DNA of 19,678 nt from Discostella pseudostelligera (GCA_036940085.1 JALLBK010000424.1:1-19678); one strand, 5' to 3'; positions 1-9,747 are shown, counted from the stretch's first letter. A program made the numbers and translations. Notes: a model not told the origin generated them from the letters alone.

Positions 1-134
1 AGAACAACAACGCCGTAATAGTAATGACTACGAAGAGTAGCAGCCACAGCAGCAGCCGACACGTACGAGTTCTCGGGCCGACGATGACAATGGTGCACCT
101 CCACCCTACCCCGCCCGCTCTACTCTAGCTAATC

Positions 135-3100
135 ATGCGCCCGGCCGTCGTGATGGTGATGGTTGTCCCCATACTGCTACTTGTCAGCCTGTCGTTGTTG
201 GTAGCGATCTCCGTGGCAGACGGCTTCGGCTTCGGCGAGCGTTCTCCCAGCCGGCGGCACCACTACCGACCTCGACAGAGATGTGCCACCACTCCGACTA
301 GTACACTTCGCGCCTTCCATCTCACTCGACTATTTGCAGCGCCGATGGCATCCGCGGGTGAATCAGAAGCAGCAGGCTCCTCGTCATCGTCTTCGTCATC
401 GTCGTTGCCGCCTACATTGCCATCGTTGAAGATATTGCAAGAGAATCAAAAGTACTTTGATGACAATGGTAACAACGACAATGATGATGACGACGATGAC
501 GATACCAATTCGAAGGAATGGTCAGTAATGGTGAAGAAAACTACAGATGATATGGATAAGAGTACGGTTATTGATAGTTACATCAGCAACAATAGCAGTA
601 GCAGCAGTACTAGCAAGAATGAACGCGATGGGGAGATGGGTGACCTGGATATCACCAATGAAACAACTGATATTACCAACATCATCACTGATGATACTGA
701 TGATGATGGTACCGATGATGATGAAGAGATGGACAATACAGATTGGAATGACAATGAACAATTTCCCTTTGTCGGTAATGACAACGACGGCGAGGATGAG
801 ATAGATGACATTGCCAACATGCTGATGGAATGCCCACCCACATTGCGACAAGTTGAACGAGGAGAAGCAGGTGAAGGTGATGAAGCAGAGGAAGATGGCG
901 GTAAGGTATTACTACGATTGCCGAGGCCACCACCGCTGCCTCTGCTGTCATCATCATCATCATCATCATCAAAGGAAGTGGATGAGGTTGGGGGTGATGA
1001 CTATGACCAATCATCGCGATCGCTCCACGTCGAAAAAGAGAAAATATTGATGAAAGACGAAGGGAACGACAGAGACGTAGGAGTTGTTGGAGGAGAGCCG
1101 TCACTCTCAAAAGTAGAGAATGACAACAGTGAAAGCAACACGAATAACCTCGTTGTTATGACAGAATCATCCCAGGCGTCTCTATCACGCACATATTCCA
1201 TCGATGAAGCATATAAGATATTTAAGGGTGGCAATGCTGTCAATATTGTTCTCAGTGATGTTAATGATGGGGGTGTTGATAATGACAATGATAACAATAC
1301 TGGTAGTATCTTGCCAGATATTGAATATGAGCGACGATTGGCCGAGGCTAACGAATTGATCGCCTCCCTCAAAGAACGAGAGATGAGAATGGAACTGGAA
1401 TTGAACGGTGGGAAAATTCAATTGAATGACGCGTTGGATGCAAAAGAACGCGCACTTGCCGAGGCCAATGAATTGATTGCATCCCTGAAAAATCAAGAAA
1501 GTATCATGGAACGTGAATTGAATGATGGTAAAATTCAATTGAATAACGCGTTGGATGCAAAGGAACGCGAAATTGCCGAGGCCAATGAATTGATAACATC
1601 CCTGAAAAATCAAGAAAGCATCTTGGAACGTGAGTTGAACGATGGTAAAATCAAATTGGACGAAGCGTTGGAGGGCAAGGCACGTGTTGCGGCTGAATAT
1701 AGCTACGCTGTCAATAAATACATCGACCTAAAAGACTCCATGACAAGTTTGGTGGCAAATCAAACAAATCAGTTTATCAATGATCAAAACATCAGCACTA
1801 ATGCCAAGGTGGAGGAAGAGAAGGCACGTGGCAAGCTCAATTTACAACGGTTGAGTGATGAGTATGAGGTCTTGTTATCCAAAAAGTCACGCAAGATATT
1901 TGAATTACGACAGGCGCTTCGGAGTGCTAATGATAGGAAACGCCGATTGGAACGCCAGTTGAGGCTTGGTGCGAAGGAGAATGAAAGTGAACTTCGTATG
2001 GGAAAGGAAGAGAGAAAGCGATTAATGACCGAAATCACGTGAGTTCTATTGTGAATCTGCTTTTCGTTTGACGATTTGTGCGGTACTTGGCTAAACAATT
2101 TATGCATTTTCCCCCGTTACATCCTTGAATAATTCTTCTGCTCAAATCAGACTACTCACCAAGTCGTTTGGTGATGTCCAGGCGGAGCTCGCTACCAATG
2201 CCAAAATGTATAATGATTGCATTGAGAGTTTCGAGAGGGAAGCTGCAGTGAAGGATGCACGAATACGTGACCTGGAAGAGAAATTGAGTGTAGCAAATGA
2301 AAAGATTATCCAATTAGAATCTCAAATCGTAGAGTTGACATCCGAGTTGGAGAAAGAACGAATTGTCAATGCCAACTTGACTTCCGTGGTGTCTGAATTG
2401 CAGAGCGAATTGGGTGTGGCTCGTACACACGCCAATGGCTACGATGATATCATTGCCATACTACGCCGAGAGTCTGAGACATATCAATCCCAATTAGCCA
2501 CCAGTCAAAATGAAACTCAATTGTACAAACAGAAAACAACTGATCTAGAGGGGCTTTTGAGCAGGACGAAGGACTCGTTGGTATCGGAGAAGAAACGGGT
2601 AGTGGATGCGATGGAAGCTAAGGACAAACAAATCACCCTATTGGATCGAGATCTTGCGGAAAAGCTAAAGGATGTTCGTGCATCACAGGCTACCATTGAA
2701 AAAACTACGAAGCAGCTTCAACAAATGACCAACAAGTACAATACGGAGAAAGATCGTGCCGATGCTCTTGATAAGAAAATTGAACGGCTGAATCAGCTCA
2801 CAGCTGCAAACGAGGCGGCAACAACTATCGGCTCGTCAGAGGAAGAGGATCGTTTGACGAAACTAATGGAGGAAATATCGAAATCCAATGATGAGTACAA
2901 ATCTCTCGTTTCGGCCTATGACGACAAGGTGAAATTCCTGTCGCGGCAGCTTCTCCTCTCTGGCCAGAATTTGTCGAATAAACAGAGCCAGATTGAGTGC
3001 CTGCGACGGGACCTAATTGCCGCCACATCCGAGGCACGTGTAGTGGCAGAAGATCAAACGTCGGCGTCCGAGGAGGTATCAAATTTGAGGGCGAAGCTGG

Positions 3101-3975
3101 ATGATGTTCAGTCCAAGTCTACCATGTGGAAAGCACAAGCGAATGGCATGATTATACAGTTGACCAATGATCTGAGAGAGAAGGATGCAGCCATGCTAGA
3201 ATTGCAAAACAAACTTGACAAATTACGTGAGGAAAAGCCGAAGAATGATCAACAAGAAGATCAGCAATCCAGCAGAGATGGAGCGCGAGATGAGGAGATT
3301 GCGCAATTGAGATCTGCGATAGAGGAGGCCCAACTAAAAGCGAAAGAGCGAATGAAGCAGAAGAACCAGTCACTGAAGGAGATGGAGGACATGGTGACGA
3401 CGCTGACTTCCGAAATAGAGGACCTCAAACGCGAAAAGGAGAAGCTCAATGATCGATTAGCAGAGGACAATGAACGGATCAAATACGACTATGAGGTTCA
3501 CGATCGACAGATCCGCCAAACTGAGGACCGACTTACCAAGAAACATCTTGCCGCCATGACAGAGCTTGAGAACGAAATGAATCGAACAGTCCGTCAGCTT
3601 GAAATGCAAATCGAATCTTTGAAGAGTAATGCGGCTACGGGGAGCTCGACAGGTCAGGGGATGACATCAGTGAAAAACGCACAACAGGATTTCTTGAAGG
3701 TTCAAGAAATGGAAGTAGCCCTTCGTCGTAGTAAGGAAATGGAGGTATCGTTGATCAACCAAAATATGCAAATGAAACAAAAGCTTCAAGATCTGCAGCA
3801 ACAGGTAAAGGAACGGACCGACGTACTGAACGATGACGATGATGACGAAAGCAATGATGGTGGCATACCAGAAAAATCATTACCGACCTATTACAGGGAA
3901 AGGCAACGGCCGCAAGTCATTCAATTTGTTGGCAATGCATGGAAGAAGCTATTCCGGAGAAAGAAGCTGTTGTAG
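135..3975 (+). CDS. Coiled-coil protein with secretory/plastid-type leader (paralogue A)
   Basis: Two exons, 135-2038 and 2151-3975, joined across a GT-AG intron (GTGAGT donor, CAAATCAG acceptor, phase 2) give 1242 aa. Residues 1-28 form a strongly hydrophobic signal peptide, followed by FGFGERSPSRR and a basic, Ser/Arg-rich stretch. That fits a diatom bipartite plastid leader, although the Phe context (ADG-F) is not a perfect ASAFAP match. Residues ~80-400 are low-complexity Ser, Asp and Asn tracts with acidic runs. Three tandem 39-residue repeats fill 402-518, and the rest is almost continuous coiled coil to ~1190. The tail is short and basic (NAWKKLFRRKKLL). No catalytic domain is visible. 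It resembles the gene at 10042-16544 in architecture, motifs and intron position. A structural or scaffold role inside the plastid or secretory system is inference. The first ATG of the open frame is used because it begins the signal peptide. Confidence 0.85.
948..971 (+). repeat. (TCA)8 microsatellite inside coding sequence
   Basis: Eight TCA codons encode a Ser8 tract in coiled-coil protein A. Further Ser tracts near 380-410 and GAT/GAC (Asp) tracts near 480-505 and 690-725 belong to the same low-complexity region and are likely length-variable. Confidence 0.85.
1338..1688 (+). repeat. Three tandem 117-bp coding repeats (39 aa each)
   Basis: Units start at 1338, 1455 and 1572, exactly 117 bp apart. 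Each encodes (L/I)AEANELI(A/T)SLK..E...ELELN.GKI.L..AL..K.R. Units 2 and 3 are nearly identical at DNA level (runs such as GCCGAGGCCAATGAATTGAT), so the duplication looks recent. A 39-residue period equals four heptads plus one hendecad, which would keep a coiled coil in register; that last point is inference. Confidence 0.9.
2039..2150 (+). other. Phase-2 intron of coiled-coil gene A
   Basis: This 112-nt GT-AG intron has a GTGAGT donor and an ATCAG acceptor. Read through, it gives an immediate in-frame TGA after ...EIT. Removing it joins ...RLMTEIT to LLTKSFGDV in frame. Position and phase match the intron at 11628-11755. Confidence 0.85.
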
Positions 3976-4219
3976 GTCTTTGCATATGGGAGCAACAATA
4001 CGTCGCCAATCAGATTCTCGGTATTTTGCATGATGTTATGAACTCCTCAATTCTCAATTGGCTGTCGACGGAATCACCAATTATGTGAAGCAAGCAGCTC
4101 ATTCGTATTGAGATCGCAGAAGCCCAGATGATAATAATAATGATCAACTTATGAATTATGTGTGTATCTAAGGATCGATAGTATCGACTAAACAAGGAAA
4201 TATGGTTGTGCCATCCTCT

Positions 4220-5994
4220 TCATTTGCAAGTATTTTTTCTACCACCTGATCGGATGCACGCTCCGCTGCAGCAATTAGAGTTAATTGTGTTGGAACAAAC
4301 AACTGGGGCACCAGATTTCAAACATACATTTGTTGGCTTAGGGGTGGGCTTAAAAGTCGGAGGCGGTGGTACCGTCGGCGATGAGGTGGGCCGTGGTGAT
4401 GGTGGCGGAGTGGGAACTGGTGGACCGCAGGAAGCGCCATTTTCTGAAATGCGCACCTGAGCGTAGGCTGGGCTTGCGCTTGTATCGATGCTCACAACCG
4501 TAACAATCATGTTCTTTCCATCAATTATGCTACTCCACGATCCGCCAACATCTAGCTTTGCCACTAAGTCAGATTCAGCGTAGCTGTTCCCCTCGCCGCC
4601 TGCTTTTACGATTGTCACTTGATTGCCAGCTTCCTGAGTACCGGAATTAATACCGATCATTCTGTTGAAGGCGACGTAGTAGTCCGTGTCCGATGCATCA
4701 TCAATCTTTACAAGTACTTTGGATGAAGCAGCATTGCCATAGTCTGAGATTCCGTAGAGGTTTTCCTCAAAACAACCACCCGCGGATGGGTCAACGACGA
4801 TGCTCTTCGAGCTGTACCACTTCGATTGCCAAGACTTTGCGGCATTGAAACACATGACAGGCGAGTCATCATATCCATAACTGTAGCCCATCATACCCAC
4901 TTGATCATCATAGGCAATACCACCTTCGTTCGAATGAGCATAGCCAAGGTTATGACCGATCTGATGTTGAATAGTATGCAAAATGGCGAGCGGGTGTGAG
5001 AATGTGATGTATAATTTAGTGTTGAAATAAAATAAAATCACCAAGAATATCTCACCTCATGCATCTGCGTTGACAAGTAGTTGCACCAATCATTGGTGTA
5101 CACCGAGTTCCATGAGTTAACATAAGCATAGGCGATCCCCTTCATAACGCCCGATGGTAGACAGTACATGACATGATTGGCAAGTTGATCAGGACTGCTG
5201 ACACCGAACACCGAATTGAGTTTGGCAGTGACTGCATTTCGGACGTTGCTATCTCCCGCTGCAACGTTGAGGTCAACTTTGATGTCAACAACACCGGAAG
5301 AAATAGCAGTGGTGCCATCGTTGGGAATGGAAGTCATACTGCGATCGGAAGCTTTGTTGAAGGTGAGTTGATTGTACGAGCATGAAGCGTAGTGGGATTT
5401 TAGGTTGTATGGATCGACTCCATTGCCAAATACATCGTTGGATAGGCCAGACTGTGAAGCAAAGTTGTACGAACCGTCGTTCAGGATGACGCGCACGGCG
5501 AGGACTGTTCTGGTACCACTTTGGAGCTTACGGCCTGACGAGGTATCTGCAGAATCTTCCTGGAGATTACGACCAAAGAGACCTTTCCCATTACCAGGCA
5601 CAGTAGTTGGCTTTTGACCCTTCATGTCGATGGTTCCATCCGAAGAAATTACTGCACCGGGAGGAATGTGAACGCTGTCAGTTCCCGACACGAGGTTGGT
5701 TGCCCATCCAGCTTGAGCGTTCTTGACTTCATAGATGGTGCCGTCGGGAAGCTGAATGTTGTCGGTGCGCTCTGAGCTTTTGCCTTGAAGCTGACGATTG
5801 GCATCGGCGTTCAGTTCCCCGGCTGTATTGCCTGTCTCAGTGTCCTTGAGGAGGTATATCGCATCAACACTCTCTTGGAGGGTACGAAGTGCAGTAGTGG
5901 GACGGTCAATGGTATCGCTGCCGCGAAGGCTGGCAGTTGCGAGATCGGAGATGAGCAGGAGAGCAGAGACGATGGCATAGGAGGAGATCATCAT
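4220..5994 (-). CDS. Secreted M11 (gametolysin-type) zinc metalloprotease
   Basis: Exons 5994-5056 and 4960-4220 (minus strand) join across a 95-nt GT-AG intron to give 559 aa. The start at 5994 is chosen because CACCATG precedes a typical signal peptide (MMISSYAIVSALLLISDLATAS); the frame stays open upstream to 6108 but adds a hydrophilic extension. Residues ~22-160 look like a propeptide. Splicing creates HEIGHNLGYAH at 312-322, the metzincin HExxHxxGxxH zinc site (ligands H312, H316, H322; catalytic E313). GMMGYSY with probable Met-turn M337 and the MCFNAAKSWQ.KWY block follow, as in peptidase family M11 (gametolysin). A Pro/Thr linker (~491-524) leads to a six-Cys module (525-559). Family members act on cell-wall or extracellular glycoproteins; the substrate here is unknown. 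Tail-to-tail with coiled-coil gene A (244 bp apart). Confidence 0.92.
4961..5055 (-). other. Intron splitting the M11 active-site codon string
   Basis: On the minus strand the donor GAG|GTGAGA lies directly after His-Glu of the zinc motif and the acceptor CATCAG|ATC opens with Ile-Gly-His. The intron is phase 0 and 95 nt long. If it is retained, translation adds VRYSW and stops before the second zinc ligand. Confidence 0.9.
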
Positions 5995-6490
5995 GGTGCT
6001 TGCTGTGTGTTTGAGATTTGCGTTGGTAGTCGATGTCGATATCGACGGTTGATGTGAATGTTTGATCGGAGTAAAAATTATGTCAACTTGGAGAGCGACG
6101 ACGATCAACTTGGAGAATGACGACGAGAGAGAGGGCCCGTCTCTCTGCCTCGTTCATGATCAATCAATTTCGGCTGCATTTGTCACAGGACATCGATCCC
6201 CTCATCACTATCACAGTGGCAGCGTTCCCGCATGCAGCATGTTTCGTGGATGTTTTGGCTCTTTTACTATGCAGACTAGTGAATGAACGGCTAGAAGTCA
6301 TGGTCTTACGATGTTGTGCCCTTTGTCTTGTGGTGTGCTTTGTCGATGCCCTCACAATAAGTCATTGCTGACCCGCTGACAGGACATTATGTTGTTTTGT
6401 AGGCGGTGGATCAACTATGACCATTGGCGATACTTCCTACATTGGCGTCGTGGATAAATTCGCGTACTGAAATTCCGATCGTTGCCATGC

Positions 6491-6550
6491 CACGTGGATA
6501 TAGTATGTTCCCGCCAAAAGTTTGTTTCGCGCCAAAAATGGCGCCACGTG
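6491..6550. promoter_or_regulatory. Two CACGTG (E-box/G-box) palindromes
   Basis: CACGTG occurs at 6491-6496 (GCCACGTGG) and 6545-6550 (GCCACGTGT), interleaved with the E2F-like cluster. CACGTG is the core bound by bHLH and some bZIP factors. A single copy could be chance; two within 60 bp next to the cluster are more suggestive. Confidence 0.4.
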
Positions 6551-6568
6551 TCTTCTTTCGCGCCAAAA
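6508..6568. promoter_or_regulatory. Cluster of three E2F-like sites
   Basis: TTCCCGCCAAAA (6508-6519), TTTCGCGCCAAAAA (6525-6538) and TTTCGCGCCAAAA (6556-6568) lie within 61 bp. The last two match the E2F/DP consensus TTTSSCGC on both strands (TTTCGCGC and TTTGGCGC), and their starts are 31 bp apart, close to three helical turns. The first is a weaker match. Function is inferred from the consensus only. Confidence 0.55.
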
Positions 6569-6909
6569 CTATGCCAGTTAGATTCTCTGGGGCATCTTTA
6601 TCTGGGGCTGTTGAGTGTTGAGAGCTGTGTGAGGACAGTACAGCCCCTGTCAAGAAACACAAAGGACGAGAGGAGGCGCCTGCGTCCTGCGCGCTGCAAG
6701 AGCAAACGACACAAGCGGGTGGAGGCGTACCAAACTACCATACGATGGAAAGAACATCTTCATCTTCATCGACAAATCAACAAAGGCTGAGCGGAGTTTC
6801 GTGGGAATTCTTCATAGATAGTATCGTCAACCATGGAACGAACCAGACCATGATAATTGAAATACGGTTCTGTTTCGGTGGGACCTTGGGAACCCGTCTA
6901 TACATTTAA

Positions 6910-8325
6910 ATGCTCAACCACCCAAGCGACCCTAGAATCATGAGGGTGCGCCGTACCAACTCTACCGGCGCGATATCGTCCATACTACCATTCAACAACT
7001 ACTGGCTAGCCGTTCGATCTACATCAGCTCTGGTGCTTGGAATCGTCTCTCTATGTTGGATTAATTTAACTCTTCCCCTGTTCATACTTACCAACGAAAC
7101 AACTTCTTCGTCGGCTACTACAAAAATAAATCATCTCGATGTGTCATCACCAACAAAAATAATAAATCATCGTGACAACAACCTGCCAATAATATCTCCA
7201 GCGTGTAGGCCACATTTCCGGTTGGCGCTTCCCGATGGAACGTGGACGACCTCTACCAAATTCACACGACTATATTTCTACCATGTTCGAAAAGCGGGGG
7301 TGAGCTATATTATGCGACGTATTGTGTGATACATCAATAATTAAATTCTTCGACGTTCACTGTTCCATCAATATTCTCATTCATTCTTTCTTCGTTTGTA
7401 TTGGCAGGGTACAACATTGAGGAGATATCTTCAAAAGGTGGCGGCCCATCATGGTCTCAAATATAAAGTTTGGGAGTATGGGATGGCCGAAGATCCAGGC
7501 ACGCACGATGAGGCAACATTGTATGTAACCCATGTTCGAGAACCAGTATCGAGATCGATTAGTCATTTCAAATGTAAGGTCAATTATTTGTTCACTGATC
7601 TTACGCCTCAGTTGATTCCTCCCACGCTTATTTCGAATTATATGCCTTTGTTCTGGTTTGCCTTGCGTGCCCTCTCAGATGAAGGCAGGTGGAATTGCAC
7701 AGACATGATGTACAATGAGTCATTCGTTCCCAGTGAAGAAAATGCATTAAAGTTGGAGACATGGAACAAAGAGTACGGTCACCACCCTGCGTACTGTTAC
7801 AATGCTCCCGAATTCCGAATGTCGCAATGTGCAGTGAACTGTTATAGTCAATGGTTCGCTGGCTCGTGTCCGGAGTGGGATACACCAGAACATCCCGGTG
7901 GACCGGATAGGATGCCAGTATTGAAAGAGATGCCCATGGTAGAACAATACAATATTGCAAGGGCAAAGATGCTTAAGTACAATTTGATTGTGGTAACAGA
8001 AATGCTCAAACATCCCAATTATGTCGCCGCGATCGAACGCTACTTTGGTGTGCCGGGCGTGAACGATCGGACGGCTCATCCATGGTGCGAAGATGAATCA
8101 CATTATTACAATTCTCAGATTCCATTGGTGATACACAATGAGACGGTCAATAAATTGACAGCACTGAATAAGATTGATATTGGACTTTATCATGAATTCA
8201 GTGACTGTTTGAAGTACGAGGGGGTAAATAATATCCCAGCGTGGGATGACAATCGGTTTCAGGCCAATGAGTCTATTCGGATACATCATTCAGTTTGGAA
8301 TGTGCCAATGTCGCAGCTGCAGTAA
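6910..8325 (+). CDS. Type II membrane sulfotransferase (PAPS-dependent), Golgi-type
   Basis: Exons 6910-7299 and 7408-8325 join in phase 0 to give 435 aa. A short N-terminal cytosolic part precedes one hydrophobic segment (~37-60), the layout of a Golgi type II enzyme. Splicing creates FYHVRKAGGTTLRRYL (123-138), which matches the 5'-phosphosulfate-binding loop of sulfotransferases. YVTHVREPVSRSIS follows, with R174 and S182 eight residues apart as in the 3'-phosphate-binding site. Several Cys (WNC, AYC, QCAVNC, GSC, WC, DC) and N-x-S/T sites fit a lumenal domain. The family transfers sulfate from PAPS to carbohydrates, or sometimes Tyr; the acceptor here is unknown, with cell-wall or mucilage polysaccharide a plausible guess. 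ATG 6910 is the first in frame; ATG 6943 is an alternative. Divergent from the M11 gene and convergent with the BolA gene. Confidence 0.88.
7300..7407 (+). other. Intron splitting the sulfotransferase PAPS-binding loop
   Basis: This 108-nt GT-AG phase-0 intron has donor GCGGGG|GTGAGC and acceptor TTGGCAG|GGT. It separates HVRKAG from GTTLRR, so the PSB loop exists only in spliced mRNA. Retention leads to a stop after ten foreign codons (VSYIMRRIV then TGA region). Confidence 0.9.
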
Positions 8326-8567
8326 ATGAGTGGATGGGTGTAGATAATATTATGTTGTCTTCTCTTGCATGACGACCATTGAATAATGTCCGAAGCCAGC
8401 TTACTAGCTACTAAAATTATCAAGAATCCCAAATAGGTTGCGCACATCAGCATAATTGACTGCACAATTTCCATGCATTGTGTACCTCTCTATCCAATGG
8501 CAGCAGCAGTGGCAACAGCAGATTGTCATCATCCCCCGCAGTTTAAGCACAATTTGGGATCCGTTAT

Positions 8568-9100
8568 TTATTTCTTCTCATCGGGAGTTTTACAAATCAT
8601 CGAATCTACCGCATGCACTGGCCCTTGCAACTCTATTATTTTTGTGTGTGTCCATTGATATATTTGTGAATGGTGGATGGTGCATGCAAAACAATGATAG
8701 GTTAATATAATGGTTTAGAACAGGCAATTGAAATGAACAACACGGATGTATTGCGAAATCCCATCTCCCTCAGACCATTCCCCTAATATATCACTCATCC
8801 CCTACAACGTTTTGGAGGAGAAGCACCCACGCAACAAAGGAACAATAACACCCATGCATTCACATACCTTCCCAAAGTGCCTTATATACAAGCTGTTGAC
8901 GTTGTACAGGTCGTTTCCCTTCAAATAATGCCGAAGTAACCTCGATGGAAATGTGACTTCCATTTGGATCATCGTAGGCTCCTGTGCAGAAATAATGATG
9001 GTAATACAATTTATGGGTGTGTAAGAAGTAGTGTGTGAGTGTAAAATGAAAAATGCACAGTCAGTGAGGTAGGGGACATTAGTGTAGTTTGCAATTATAT

Positions 9101-9134
<34 letters not shown>

Positions 9135-9538
9135 TATGTGATGCACGTACCAATCACCTTGACATCTTGTGTGTCCAACGCCTCGGCAATCTTCATACGG
9201 CATGTCTCGACAATGGACACATCATTGCCATCTTGCCCATCTGCACTCATCATTCTCAGTAGTGTCCTTGTTGTCGTTGTCGTAGCCGTGAATGGCAGTG
9301 ATAATGGAGATGATGTGCCTCGCGACATCCTGTTCAAGCCAACAGTTGCTGCTGCAAAATTTGAGGTGGATGAAAATGCCGACACCGATGATGACGATGA
9401 CGACGACACCGAGGAAAGCTTGGCGACGCGACTGATGACATGGCGGTGGGTGGAGAATGACTTCACAAACATCATGTTGCTGAGCAAGGATGGAATGGCG
9501 AGTAGTACTATGAGGAAGCGGGTGGCGACGGAAGTCAT
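8568..9538 (-). CDS. bolA: BolA-family protein with plastid-type leader
   Basis: Three exons on the minus strand, 9538-9151, 8981-8868 and 8632-8568, give 188 aa with all junctions in frame (introns GTACGT...GCACAG, 169 nt, and GTATGT...AATAG, 235 nt). Residues 1-28 are a signal peptide ending FVKS, then FSTHRHVISR and a Ser-rich basic stretch. The Ser|Phe junction and composition match a diatom bipartite plastid leader. The BolA domain spans ~108-184: SIVETCRMKIAEAL, VKVIGAYDDPNGSHISIEV, FEGKRPVQRQQLVYKALWEEL and GPVHAVDSM. The C-terminal His (H174) is the invariant BolA His, a [2Fe-2S] ligand in BolA-glutaredoxin complexes; H139 sits in the variable loop. The usual RHRxVY reads RQQLVY here. 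BolA proteins work with monothiol glutaredoxins in Fe-S or redox control. The start at 9538 places the signal peptide first; the frame is open to 9634. Confidence 0.9.
8633..8867 (-). other. BolA intron 2
   Basis: This is a 235-nt GT-AG intron with donor GAAG|GTATGTG at 8868/8867 and acceptor AATAATAG|AG at 8633/8632. Joining restores a Glu codon (G|AG) inside LWEELQG, the last helix of the BolA fold. The short final exon (65 nt) ends with TAA at 8570-8568. Confidence 0.85.
8982..9150 (-). other. BolA intron 1 with a (TCA)n microsatellite near its donor
   Basis: The donor ATTG|GTACGT is at 9151/9150 and the acceptor GCACAG|GA at 8982/8981. The intron splits a Gly codon in phase 1. An 11-unit trinucleotide repeat occupies 9101-9133, beginning about 17 nt from the donor. 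Confidence 0.85.
9101..9133 (+). repeat. (TGA)11 microsatellite in BolA intron 1
   Basis: Eleven uninterrupted TGA units lie on the plus strand (TCA in the transcript). Since the repeat is a multiple of three, retained-intron transcripts would read it as a Ser run. It is otherwise non-coding and probably length-polymorphic. Confidence 0.9.
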
Positions 9539-9724
9539 CGTGAAGGATACGGTTGGCGGTGTGGCCGCGATGGCGGTGGTGGCGATGCGATGAGAGATGA
9601 GGTCGTTTCGGTCGGTGGTCGGTGGCGCGCGCACGAAGTAGTGTGTAAGTAGTGCTTCCCGCCATTTTCACCTCGACAAGTACTCCTACGCGTGGCAGTA
9701 GAATTGATTGACTGGACTCGATTA

Positions 9725-9744
9725 GACTCGACTCGACTCGACTC
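9725..9744. repeat. (GACTC)4 pentamer repeat
   Basis: Four perfect GACTC units lie in the divergent promoter next to the E2F-like site; an additional GACTC lies at 9715. This is a simple pentanucleotide repeat and no role is assigned. Confidence 0.85.
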
Positions 9745-9747
9745 AAA

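Larger units (their letters stand above)
5995..6909. promoter_or_regulatory. Divergent intergenic region between M11 protease and sulfotransferase
   Basis: These 915 nt hold no ORF with recognisable protein features. Short open frames on both strands here (for example 6411-6662 minus and 6482-6790 plus) overlap each other, have no domain-like composition and are not called. The region must contain the promoters of both flanking genes. A compact cluster of E2F-like sites and two CACGTG boxes lies at 6491-6568, described separately. No clear TATA box was identified. Confidence 0.6.

Noticed and set aside
522..1110. Long minus-strand open frames opposite coiled-coil gene A
   Set aside because: They arise from Asp/Ser-rich trinucleotide tracts read in antisense, giving Ile/Val/Ser/His runs; there is no domain, and the sense strand has a coherent signal peptide and coiled-coil model.
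6605..6647. Possible hairpin GGGGCTGT...ACAGCCCC
   Set aside because: The eight-base arms are separated by about 27 nt with no poly-T or conserved structure; in eukaryotic intergenic DNA this is not enough to call an element.
6411..6790. Short open frames on both strands in the protease-sulfotransferase spacer
   Set aside because: They overlap each other and the E2F-like cluster, lack recognisable features and have no supporting splice context.
8802..9203. Minus-strand frame with an Ile-rich stretch between BolA exons
   Set aside because: It is the (TCA)n intron repeat read in a different frame; the true exon 2 lies in another frame and shows BolA residues.
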